Shown: positions 1 to 5,063 of the stretch, in pieces
Layout: each line of letters starts with the position of its first letter
Numbering within the stretch: position 1 is the first letter of the stretch
NCBI GenBank assembly: GCA_900556205.1
Contig: USNX01000111.1
Location: 1 to 5,063 of the forward strand
Reading direction: 5' to 3'
DNA: 5,063 bases
From: an uncultured Collinsella sp.
GTDB taxonomy: Bacteria > Actinomycetota > Coriobacteriia > Coriobacteriales > Coriobacteriaceae
The notes under the pieces: model-generated
Databases searched by the model: none
Told to the model about the DNA's origin: nothing
Seen by the model: only the letters and a program-made list of their open reading frames with translations
Made by a program: the position numbers and the translations under genes

Positions 1-902
1 GCTCCACGCTGGCCCTCATGGATGCCGGCGTGCCCATCAAGGCGCCGGTCTCCGGCATCGCCATGGGCCTCATCAAGGAGGGCGACGACGTGGTCATCCT
101 CTCCGACATCCAGGGCATCGAGGACTTCCTCGGCGACATGGACTTCAAGGTCTGCGGCACCCCTAACGGCATCACCGCCCTGCAGATGGACAACAAGGCC
201 ACCGGCCTCACCTTCGACATTCTGGCCCGCGCCCTGCAGCAGGCCAAGGAGGGTCGCGCCTTCATCCTGCAGAAGATGCTCGATGTGATCCCCGAGCCGC
301 GCCACACCACGCGCAGCACCGCTCCGCGCATCGTGTCCATCCAGGTCCCGACCGACAAGATCCGCGACGTCATCGGTTCCGGCGGTAAGGTCATCCGCGG
401 TATCCAGGACGGGACCGGCGCCTCGGTCGACATCCAGGAGGACGGCACCGTCTTTGTCGGCGGCACCGGCGAGTCTGTCGACCAGGCTGTCGAGCGCATC
501 AAGCTCATCATCAAGGTTCCCGAGCCGGGCGAGGAGTACACCGGTCGCGTGGTCTCCATCCAGCCCTTCGGCGCCTTCGTCAACCTGCTGCCCGGTAAGG
601 ACGGCCTGCTGCACATCTCCCGCGTCGCCAAGGGCCGCGTGGAGAAGGTCGAGGACGTCCTCAATGTGGGCGACGAGGTCAAGGTCGTCGTCATCGAGGT
701 TGACGATCGTGGCAAGATCTCGCTCGATCGTCTTGACAAGCCCGAGGCCCCGGCTCGCGCCGAGGGTGCCTCCGAGGGCGACGGCGAGCACTTCCAGCGT
801 CGTGAGCGTCCGCGTCGCGAGCGCTCCGAGCGCAGCGACCGCCCGCGCCGTCCCGGAGACAACGGAGGCCGCAAGCCCCGCCGTCATCACGACGCCGAGT
901 AA
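1..902 (+). CDS. pnp: Polynucleotide phosphorylase (PNPase), C-terminal part, 5' end outside window
   Basis: PNPase is a trimeric cytoplasmic 3'-5' exoribonuclease that degrades RNA phosphorolytically to nucleoside diphosphates. The first whole codon is at base 3 and the stop is TAA at 900-902, so about 299 residues are visible. They begin in the second RNase PH domain, in the family signature [18 protein letters not shown]. The GDMDFK motif (132-149) carries the two Asp residues (codons 135 and 141) that correspond to the metal-binding catalytic pair in this family. An alpha-helical segment follows, then a KH domain (about 327-515) with its GSGG loop at 375-386, then an S1 domain (about 531-735). 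The last 53 residues (741-899) form a tail with 14 Arg and no hydrophobic core, probably disordered and RNA-binding. The start codon and first RNase PH domain lie upstream of the window. The strong terminator just after the stop suggests this gene ends its transcription unit. Identification is secure from domain order and signatures. Confidence 0.97.
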   Translation, partial: STLALMDAGVPIKAPVSGIAMGLIKEGDDVVILSDIQGIEDFLGDMDFKVCGTPNGITALQMDNKATGLTFDILARALQQAKEGRAFILQKMLDVIPEPRHTTRSTAPRIVSIQVPTDKIRDVIGSGGKVIRGIQDGTGASVDIQEDGTVFVGGTGESVDQAVERIKLIIKVPEPGEEYTGRVVSIQPFGAFVNLLPGKDGLLHISRVAKGRVEKVEDVLNVGDEVKVVVIEVDDRGKISLDRLDKPEAPARAEGASEGDGEHFQRRERPRRERSERSDRPRRPGDNGGRKPRRHHDAE

Positions 903-925
903 CAGCTACACATAAGCAGCTCAAC

Positions 926-956
926 AAGGGCGACTCCGGACAGGGGTCGCCCTTTT
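926..956 (+). terminator. Intrinsic terminator of pnp
   Basis: A perfect 9-bp stem AAGGGCGAC/GTCGCCCTT (926-934 with 946-954) can be extended inward by U935-G945, C936-G944 and C937-G943 to 12 bp, closing a 5-nt loop (938-942). The 3' side runs into TTTT (953-956). It starts 23 nt after the pnp stop codon. Its 3' half (949-956) is also the start of the left arm of the foldback at 949-1097, so the two hairpins compete for these bases. Confidence 0.88.
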
Positions 957-1097
957 GCTCGCGCCCGGGAGGGCCGCATATGAAGTTTCCTGCTCTACAG
1001 TCCTGCGTAAGACGGAAAGCACATTAAGTGCTTTCCTTTGCGTGCGGAACTCGCGATAAACTTCATATGCGTCCCTCCCGGGCGCAAGCAAAAGGGC
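949..1097. repeat. Long foldback (inverted repeat) 1, 40-bp arms
   Basis: The left arm 949-988 is the reverse complement of the right arm 1058-1097 at 38 of 40 positions. The mismatches are C960/A1086 and C974/T1072. The 69 bases between them (989-1057) contain a further hairpin. The innermost 9 bp of the arms (ATGAAGTTT/AAACTTCAT) belong to an 87-bp unit shared with the second foldback. The outer 31 bp are unrelated to the arms of that copy. The left arm begins inside the pnp terminator (GCCCTTTTGC, 949-958), and the right arm ends with its inverted copy GCAAAAGGGC (1088-1097). There is no T-run after the right arm, so the whole is not a classical terminator. Transcribed read-through would give a hairpin of about 149 nt, and in DNA it could extrude as a cruciform. 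Family not recognised. Confidence 0.93.
980..1066 (+). repeat. 87-bp conserved repeat unit, copy 1
   Basis: The unit is bounded by ATGAAGTTT (980-988) and AAACTTCAT (1058-1066). It matches the reverse complement of 1881-1967 at 76 of 87 positions without gaps. Identical blocks are 980-1006 (27 nt) and 1041-1066 (26 nt). The centre is a 9-bp hairpin GGAAAGCAC/GTGCTTTCC (1014-1022 with 1028-1036) with loop ATTAA (1023-1027). The conserved inner segments CCTGCTCTACAGTCCTGC (989-1006) and 1041-1057 do not pair well, apart from AGTCCTGC with GCGGAACT (one C/A mismatch, one U/G), so they may form an internal loop or a recognition site. The + strand is assigned arbitrarily as the reference orientation. 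A MITE-like element or a structured RNA are both possible. Confidence 0.9.
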
Positions 1098-1117
1098 TGG
1101 TTAACGCTGTTGGTAGC

Positions 1118-1148
1118 TTGCTGGTCTTCTGTTCTTAGTTGATATACT
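1118..1148 (+). promoter_or_regulatory. Probable promoter of the acetyltransferase gene (extended -10)
   Basis: TATACT at 1143-1148 matches the -10 consensus at 5 of 6 positions. It is preceded by TGA (1140-1142), making an extended -10 (TGnTATACT). A possible -35, TTGCTG (1118-1123), sits 19 nt upstream, which is long, but an extended -10 needs little -35 contact. Initiation near 1155 would give a leader of about 28 nt. It lies downstream of the first foldback, so the gene can be expressed independently of pnp. Confidence 0.6.
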
Positions 1149-1171
1149 TTTTCGCATCTAACGCTTAGCCT

Positions 1172-1177
1172 AGGGGG
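1172..1177 (+). promoter_or_regulatory. Ribosome binding site for the acetyltransferase
   Basis: AGGGGG lies 5 nt before the ATG at 1183. It supports that start over the in-frame ATG at codon 10 (1210). Confidence 0.7.
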
Positions 1178-1182
1178 TTGGC

Positions 1183-1803
1183 ATGACAAATAAGGTTGAA
1201 TGGGACCGCATGATTGCCGGGGAGCTCTATAGCCCCTCTCGGGTTAACGACCATTCGTTTAGTAGGGTGCATGCGGCTCAGAAGTTGTTTAATGAGTCGG
1301 AGTATTGGGCTGATTCGAGTGCTCTTGAGGAGCTTAAGAAGTGCTTTCGTGCCGCTCCGGACGATATGGTTTTAACGGCTCCGGTCTATTTTGATCATGG
1401 CGATAGGGTTTCGTTCGGTAAGCATTTCTATGCGAATACCGGGTTGACGATTCTGGACGAAAACTATGTGACCTTTGGCGATAACGTATTTTTGGGGCCC
1501 CATGTGAGCATTTTCACCGCAGGTCATCCTATCGATGCAGACGTGCGCAGCCTTGATCTTGAATATGCCAAGCCCGTCACCATTGGCGACAACGTCTGGA
1601 TGGGAGGTGGCGTGATTATCAATCCGGGCGTAACGGTCGGAAACGACGTGGTCATCGCCTCCGGTTCAGTCGTAGTCAAAGACGTCCCCAGCCACGTCAT
1701 CATCGGTGGCGACCCGGCACATATCATTCGAGAGATCACCGACAACGACCGTAAACTCTGGCAAGATCAGCTAAAAGCCTATAACGAGGCTATCAGTTCG
1801 TAG
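1183..1803 (+). CDS. Hexapeptide-repeat (LbH) sugar O-acetyltransferase, LacA/Maa/NodL type
   Basis: Members of this family transfer acetyl from acetyl-CoA to a hydroxyl of a sugar (maltose, galactoside or a Nod-factor sugar) in the cytoplasm as trimers of left-handed beta-helices. The product has 206 residues, the usual family length of about 185-205. Residues 1-60 form the helical N-terminal Mac domain (start MTNKVEWDRMIAGELYSP). Residues about 65-185 carry the hexapeptide turns (ITIGDN-like repeats such as VTFGDNVFLG and VTIGDNVWMG). His115 in TAGHP aligns with the catalytic His115 of LacA, and Trp139 in NVWMG is also conserved. No signal peptide or membrane segment is seen. The gene has its own promoter and RBS and is bracketed by two inverted repeats. 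Its 5' half uses more A/T-rich codons than pnp or rnj (29 G/C of 60 at 1261-1320 versus 40 of 60 at 2521-2580). The substrate cannot be read from sequence, so no gene symbol is given. Confidence 0.93.
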   Translation: MTNKVEWDRMIAGELYSPSRVNDHSFSRVHAAQKLFNESEYWADSSALEELKKCFRAAPDDMVLTAPVYFDHGDRVSFGKHFYANTGLTILDENYVTFGDNVFLGPHVSIFTAGHPIDADVRSLDLEYAKPVTIGDNVWMGGGVIINPGVTVGNDVVIASGSVVVKDVPSHVIIGGDPAHIIREITDNDRKLWQDQLKAYNEAISS

Positions 1804-1857
1804 CTTCAGCATCTTCCCAGATAAAACCGACCAAAACAACCCTGTCCCTTTTTGGCA

Positions 1858-1990
1858 GGTTTCCCGTGGGGCGGGCACTGATGAAGTTTATCGCGAGTTC
1901 CGCACGAACAGGAGGCCACTTAATGTGGCCTCCGTCGTGAGCAGGACTGTAGAGCAGGAAACTTCATCAGTGCCCGCCCCACGGGAAACC
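1858..1990. repeat. Long foldback (inverted repeat) 2, 32-bp perfect arms
   Basis: The left arm 1858-1889 is the exact reverse complement of the right arm 1959-1990 (32/32). After one mismatch (A1857/G1991), 1855-1856 also pairs with 1992-1993. The 69 bases between the arms (1890-1958) are the same length as in foldback 1. The inner 9 bp of the arms belong to the shared 87-bp unit. The outer 23 bp (1858-1880 with 1968-1990) have no similarity to the arms of foldback 1. There is no T-run on either side, so it is not a standard intrinsic terminator, although it is the only strong hairpin after the acetyltransferase gene and could still impede transcription. It lies about 190 nt upstream of rnj. 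Confidence 0.95.
1881..1967 (-). repeat. 87-bp conserved repeat unit, copy 2 (inverted relative to copy 1)
   Basis: The reverse complement of this stretch matches 980-1066 at 76 of 87 positions without gaps, with the same ATGAAGTTT/AAACTTCAT ends. Its central hairpin GGAGGCCAC/GTGGCCTCC (1911-1919 with 1925-1933; loop ATTAA when read on the - strand) differs from copy 1 at three stem positions. All three are compensated on the other side. A flanking CACGA/TCGTG pair (1903-1907 with 1935-1939) is perfect here but only approximate in copy 1. Together the two copies bracket the 814 bp at 1067-1880, which contain the acetyltransferase gene. Confidence 0.9.
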
Positions 1991-2178
1991 GGCGGGATAT
2001 ACAGGTCCAGATGGGGCTTTGATGCATGGGTGGTCTGTGCTCGTGCAAATGGGTATCATATTTTGGTTATTGCATCGACTCTGTGATGCATGTTTGTACG
2101 TTCCCGGCGGTCGGTTTGCCAGAAGCGCCCCGTCGGTTGTTCCAGACCCGTTTCGAAGAAAGGAAACCACACTAACCT
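1991..2178 (+). promoter_or_regulatory. rnj leader with weak promoter candidate and small repeats
   Basis: This 188-nt stretch holds no credible coding sequence. TATCAT (2054-2059) matches the -10 consensus at 5 of 6 positions, but the hexamer 17 nt upstream (TGGTCT, 2031-2036) is a poor -35, so the rnj promoter is uncertain. TGATGCATG occurs twice in direct orientation (2020-2028 and 2084-2092). The second copy forms an inverted repeat TGCATC/GATGCA (2071-2076 with 2085-2090) around an 8-nt loop. These could be an operator or a weak hairpin; no known regulator site is recognised. Confidence 0.3.
2160..2164 (+). promoter_or_regulatory. Probable ribosome binding site for rnj, unusually distant
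   Basis: AAGGA ends 14 nt before the ATG at 2179, longer than the usual 5-9 nt. No closer purine-rich tract exists, because the sequence between is CCACACTAACCT-like. An in-frame TAA at 2173-2175 rules out any upstream start, so ATG 2179 is the only start that keeps the conserved N-terminus. Confidence 0.5.
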
Positions 2179-3849
2179 ATGGCAGCTAAAAAATCATCTC
2201 CCTTGAAGATCATCCCGCTCGGCGGCCTTGACGGCATCGGTAAGAACATGACGGTCTTCGAGTGCGGCGACGACATGGTGCTCGTCGACGCTGGCCTCAT
2301 GTTCCCCGACGACTCCCAGCCCGGTATCGACCTGGTGCTTCCTGACTACACCTACGTTCTTGAAAACGAGGAGAAGCTCCGCGGTATCGTCGTCACCCAC
2401 GGCCACGAGGACCACACCGGTTCGCTTCCGTATCTGCTGCAGGACCTCAACAATAAGGTGCCCATCTTCTCGAGCAAGCTGACGCTTGGCTTTATCGAGG
2501 GCAAGCTTTCTGAGTTCCGCATCCGCGCACCCAAGTTCCGCGAGGTCAAGGGCGGCAGCCATGTCAACCTCGGCGCCATCTCGCTCGACTTTTTCTCGAT
2601 GACGCACTCCATCCCCGGCGCTCTGGGCGTGTTCATCCGCACCAATCAGGGCACCGTTATGCACACCGGCGACTTTAAGCTCGACCTGACGCCCATCGAT
2701 GGCGTCACGCCCGACTATGCCGCTATTAGCCGCTTTGCCAAGCAGGGCATCGACCTACTGCTTTCCGACTCCACCAATGCCACGGTTCCCGGCTTTACCA
2801 AGTCAGAGGCCGAGGTTGGTCCCAACCTGCTGCACGCCATCAAGAACGCCCCGGGTCGCGTGTTCGTCGCGTCGTTCTCGAGCCACATCCATCGTCTGCA
2901 GCAGATCTGCGATGCTGCCCGCAAGTGCGGCCGTAAGGTCGTTGTGACCGGTCGCTCCATGCTCACTAACACCCGCGTGGCGCGCGAGCTGGGCTACCTC
3001 AACATCGACGACGCCGATATCATCGATGCCTTCGACATTGATAACCTGCCCGACGACAAGATCGTCGTCATGTGCACCGGTTCGCAGGGCGAGCCGCTGT
3101 CAGCCCTTTCCCGCATGGCCAATGGCGAGCACAAGACGCTCTCCATCCACGAAGGCGATACCGTTATCCTTTCGGCAACTCCTGTTCCCGGCAATGAGAA
3201 AGCCGTCCAGCAGGTCGTCAACAGCCTGGCCAAGCTCGGCTGCGACGTGTGGGATAAGAACCGCGCCCTCGTTCACGTCTCCGGTCACGGTAGCCAGGAG
3301 GAGCTCAAGCTCCTGATGGCCATGGCCAAACCCACGTACTTTATGCCGGTTCACGGTGAGGCCGTGCATCTGCGCGCCCATGCCCAGCTGGCCCGCAAGA
3401 TGGGCATCAAGGACGATCATATCTTTATTCTCGATAACGGCGACACGCTCGAGATGCGCGGCGGTATTGTCAAGCGCGGTACGCCCGTCGAGTCCGGTGT
3501 CGTCTACGTCGACGGCCTGCGTATCGGCGATACCGACCCCATCGTCTTGCGTGATCGTCAGAAGCTCGCCAACGACGGTATGGTTACCGCTGTTGCCATC
3601 GTCTCGCTCAAGCACAAGAAGATCGAGGCCATCGAGTTCTCGGGCCGCGGCGTCTCGTTTGCCATCGACGACCAGTTCTCCGAGGATGCCTCCGCGTCCA
3701 TTATGAAGACGATCGAGAAGGGCAAGTTCAGCTTTACGAGCAGCGGTTCCGATGCCATTCGCAAGGCCGTGCGCGACTCGCTCTCCAACTTTATCTGGAG
3801 CCGTACGCGCACTCGTCCGATGATCATCCCGGTCGTCATGGAGGTTTAG
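2179..3849 (+). CDS. rnj: Ribonuclease J (metallo-beta-lactamase/beta-CASP RNase)
   Basis: RNase J is a zinc-dependent cytoplasmic enzyme with 5'-3' exoribonuclease and endonuclease activity in mRNA decay and rRNA maturation. The 556-aa product matches the roughly 555-aa family length. The metallo-beta-lactamase core opens with LKIIPLGGLDGIGKNM (residues 9-24) and Asp37. It carries the zinc motif HGHEDH (His74, His76, Asp78, His79), His143 in THSIPG and Asp165 in HTGDFKLD. The beta-CASP domain spans about 200-350, following SDSTNA (196-201), and includes SSHIHR (234-239). The metallo-beta-lactamase core resumes with HVSGHGSQEE (His370) and PVHGE (His392). A C-terminal dimerisation-type domain fills about 450-556. 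All catalytic residues expected are present, so the enzyme should be active. The start is fixed by an in-frame stop six bases upstream. ftsK follows after one base, an arrangement I associate with actinobacteria. Confidence 0.98.
   Translation: MAAKKSSPLKIIPLGGLDGIGKNMTVFECGDDMVLVDAGLMFPDDSQPGIDLVLPDYTYVLENEEKLRGIVVTHGHEDHTGSLPYLLQDLNNKVPIFSSKLTLGFIEGKLSEFRIRAPKFREVKGGSHVNLGAISLDFFSMTHSIPGALGVFIRTNQGTVMHTGDFKLDLTPIDGVTPDYAAISRFAKQGIDLLLSDSTNATVPGFTKSEAEVGPNLLHAIKNAPGRVFVASFSSHIHRLQQICDAARKCGRKVVVTGRSMLTNTRVARELGYLNIDDADIIDAFDIDNLPDDKIVVMCTGSQGEPLSALSRMANGEHKTLSIHEGDTVILSATPVPGNEKAVQQVVNSLAKLGCDVWDKNRALVHVSGHGSQEELKLLMAMAKPTYFMPVHGEAVHLRAHAQLARKMGIKDDHIFILDNGDTLEMRGGIVKRGTPVESGVVYVDGLRIGDTDPIVLRDRQKLANDGMVTAVAIVSLKHKKIEAIEFSGRGVSFAIDDQFSEDASASIMKTIEKGKFSFTSSGSDAIRKAVRDSLSNFIWSRTRTRPMIIPVVMEV
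3840..3844 (+). promoter_or_regulatory. Ribosome binding site for ftsK inside the end of rnj
   Basis: GGAGG lies within the last codons of rnj, 6 nt before TTG 3851. No other start near the beginning of the open frame has such a site, so it decides the TTG start. Its placement implies that ribosomes finishing rnj re-initiate on ftsK. Confidence 0.8.
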
Positions 3850-3850
3850 T

Positions 3851-5063
3851 TTGGCGCGCGGATCTGCACAAAACGCCAAAGGCAATAAGGCCAACAACCA
3901 ACCGGCATCTGCTAAGGGTGCCGGTTCCCATCTGCGTGCCAATAAGGGCCACGAGTCCGAGTTCGATGATTTCGAGCCCTTGGTCGAGCCCTCGGCCAAC
4001 CGCGATATCGCCGGCGTGGTCATTGCCGTTTTGGCGATTGCGTCCTTTATTGCCGTGATTTCGCCGGCGACTGCGCCCGTTACGGCTGCGGTTGCCGGTT
4101 TCTATCACTTGGGCTTTGGTCTGGGCGCCTACGTGCTGCCGATCGTCATTTTGCTGTTTGCCGCCACGCTCTTTTTAGGCGAGGACTCGCCGCTCAACGC
4201 GCGCTCTGTTGCGGGCGGCGCCGTGGTCTTTATCGCCGTCGTCTCCATTCTTTCGTTGATGGTGCCAGGTACGAGCGACTCGTGCGACCTTATGTTCACG
4301 CCGCAAAATCTGTCCGCCTCGGGTGGCTACATTGGTGCGTTTATTGCGAGTGCGCTGCAGAATGCCCTGGGTAAGCCTATCGCGATGGTAGTCCTGTTGG
4401 GCCTTGTCGTCGTGGGCCTGGTCATCATCGGCTTTTCGGTGGGTGGCGTTTTGCGCTCTGCTCGCGACCGTGCGGCCGATTTTGCCGAGCGCCGTCGTGC
4501 CGATGTTAACGCGAGCCCGTGGGGTGACGATGAAGCCCTGTCGGTGCCCGGCGTTGCCCGTCCTCACCTGAGCATTCTTCGTCAAAAGGGCTCCGATGCT
4601 GCCGTGACCACGGTCATGGGCAACGATGTGGACCCGGTTTTGGACGATGACGACGAGGACGAGGATCCGTTTGTCGACGTGTCCGATGCCGTGGAAGCTG
4701 AGCGCGCTAAGACGACGCTGTTGCCGCGCCGCCATGCCAAGAAGGGCAAGGCTGCGCCCAAACTCAATACGAGTGAGCCCGACCCGTCTTGGTCCGAGAG
4801 CGAGATTGAGCTCACCGAGGGCGATGACGAGGACGATGAGGCTCCGATTGAGACCGCAAAGACAACTTTGCTGCCGCGTCGCCATGCAAAGCGCGACCAG
4901 GTAACCGGTCAGCTTTCGATGGAAGACGACCCCGATAAGATCGACGAGTCCGAGCCGCCGTTTGCCGTGAATCCTGTCTCGGCAGCACCTCAGATCCCCG
5001 ACTTCTTGAAGCATCCCAAGGTTGCCGATGCGCCTGTCTTGAGTGCTGTCGAATCGGCTGCGG
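3851..5063 (+). CDS. ftsK: DNA translocase FtsK/SpoIIIE, N-terminal part, 3' end outside window
   Basis: FtsK is a septum-anchored hexameric motor that pumps chromosomal DNA and helps resolve dimers during division. The frame is open from TTG 3851 to the window end (404 whole codons), and the TTG start is supported by GGAGG six bases upstream. Residues 1-50 are hydrophilic and cytoplasmic. Four membrane helices lie at about 53-71, 88-109, 119-138 and 177-198, with GGYIGAFIASALQNALG-like sequence before helix 4, as in the FtsK 4TM domain. From about residue 200 onward is a linker rich in Asp/Glu (acidic run around 262-270) containing a 12-residue basic motif twice. The RecA-like motor and gamma domain would follow beyond the window, so motor function cannot be checked here. 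It is co-directional with rnj with a 1-nt gap, indicating co-transcription and translational coupling. The identification rests on membrane topology, linker and context. Confidence 0.9.
   Translation, partial: MARGSAQNAKGNKANNQPASAKGAGSHLRANKGHESEFDDFEPLVEPSANRDIAGVVIAVLAIASFIAVISPATAPVTAAVAGFYHLGFGLGAYVLPIVILLFAATLFLGEDSPLNARSVAGGAVVFIAVVSILSLMVPGTSDSCDLMFTPQNLSASGGYIGAFIASALQNALGKPIAMVVLLGLVVVGLVIIGFSVGGVLRSARDRAADFAERRRADVNASPWGDDEALSVPGVARPHLSILRQKGSDAAVTTVMGNDVDPVLDDDDEDEDPFVDVSDAVEAERAKTTLLPRRHAKKGKAAPKLNTSEPDPSWSESEIELTEGDDEDDEAPIETAKTTLLPRRHAKRDQVTGQLSMEDDPDKIDESEPPFAVNPVSAAPQIPDFLKHPKVADAPVLSAVESAA
4706..4741 (+). repeat. FtsK linker motif AKTTLLPRRHAK, copy 1
   Basis: Residues 286-297 of FtsK read AKTTLLPRRHAK, following a strongly acidic segment. 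The identical 12 residues recur 50 residues later (4856-4891). The two DNA copies differ at many third positions, so the identity is held at the protein level. A short basic/hydrophobic docking or lipid-binding motif is conceivable; the function is unknown. Confidence 0.85.
4856..4891 (+). repeat. FtsK linker motif AKTTLLPRRHAK, copy 2
   Basis: Residues 336-347 repeat exactly the motif at 286-297, again directly after an acidic run (GDDEDDEAPIET). The codons differ from copy 1, for example GCA AAG ACA ACT here versus GCT AAG ACG ACG there, so this is not a recent DNA duplication. Confidence 0.85.

Noticed and set aside
995..1189. 64-aa minus-strand open frame across the first foldback
   Set aside because: It runs through the repeat and the promoter region, has no ribosome site or recognisable sequence, and is explained by the palindrome.
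1831..1855. CCAAAA/TTTTGG pairing after the acetyltransferase as a terminator
   Set aside because: Only 6 bp, mostly A-T, with a 13-nt loop and no T-run after the stem. Too weak to call.
949..1990. CRISPR array or retron-type RNA
   Set aside because: Only two repeat copies, in opposite orientation and separated by a gene, with no spacers, Cas gene or reverse transcriptase in the window.
949..1990. Insertion sequence
   Set aside because: No transposase lies between or beside the repeats and no direct target duplication is visible at the arm ends. A non-autonomous element remains possible and is discussed in the findings.
1967..2170. 67-aa minus-strand open frame in the rnj leader
   Set aside because: No family resemblance and it starts close to the rnj ribosome site. 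It is likely chance in non-coding sequence.
3100..4023. 307-aa minus-strand open frame opposite rnj and the start of ftsK
   Set aside because: It is an antisense shadow of GC-rich coding sequence. The opposite strand encodes unambiguous RNase J motifs.
4175..5014. 279-aa minus-strand open frame opposite ftsK
   Set aside because: The + frame from 3851 is open throughout and shows the FtsK membrane domain. The antisense frame is Arg/His-rich, as expected of a shadow.

Overview
The window looks chromosomal and comes from a high-GC actinobacterial-type genome. Gene content (pnp, rnj immediately followed by ftsK), C/G-ending codons and the protein sequences fit a gut Coriobacteriia such as Collinsella. 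That placement is an inference from recognition, not a database result. All four genes lie on the + strand.

Layout: (1) 1-902 is the 3' part of pnp (polynucleotide phosphorylase): the end of the second RNase PH domain, then KH, S1 and an Arg-rich tail. A strong intrinsic terminator follows at 926-956. (2) 903-1182 is intergenic and holds a 149-nt foldback (949-1097) and then an extended -10 promoter. (3) 1183-1803 encodes a complete 206-aa hexapeptide-repeat O-acetyltransferase of the LacA/Maa/NodL type, with lower GC than its neighbours. (4) 1804-2178 is intergenic and holds a second foldback (1858-1990) and the rnj leader. (5) 2179-3849 is a complete rnj (RNase J, 556 aa). (6) ftsK begins one base after the rnj stop, at a TTG codon (3851), and runs off the window. 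Its four-helix membrane domain and part of the acidic linker are present; the motor is not.

The most unusual content is the pair of foldbacks bracketing the acetyltransferase gene. Each carries the same 87-bp unit (76/87 identical between copies), and the two copies lie in opposite orientations. The unit has 9-bp inverted ends (ATGAAGTTT/AAACTTCAT) and a central hairpin with loop ATTAA, whose 9-bp stem differs between copies by three compensatory base-pair changes. Outside the unit each copy has long arms, 31 bp and 23 bp, that are self-complementary but unrelated in sequence between the copies. The left arm of copy 1 reuses the 3' side of the pnp terminator, and the right arm is an inverted copy of it. 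I do not recognise this element. A palindrome-targeting or palindrome-making mobile repeat, or a structured RNA with a variable basal stem, would both fit.

Functionally, pnp and rnj both encode enzymes of RNA decay and processing. rnj and ftsK appear to be co-transcribed and translationally coupled. The acetyltransferase has its own promoter and looks like a separate unit placed between the two RNA-decay genes.
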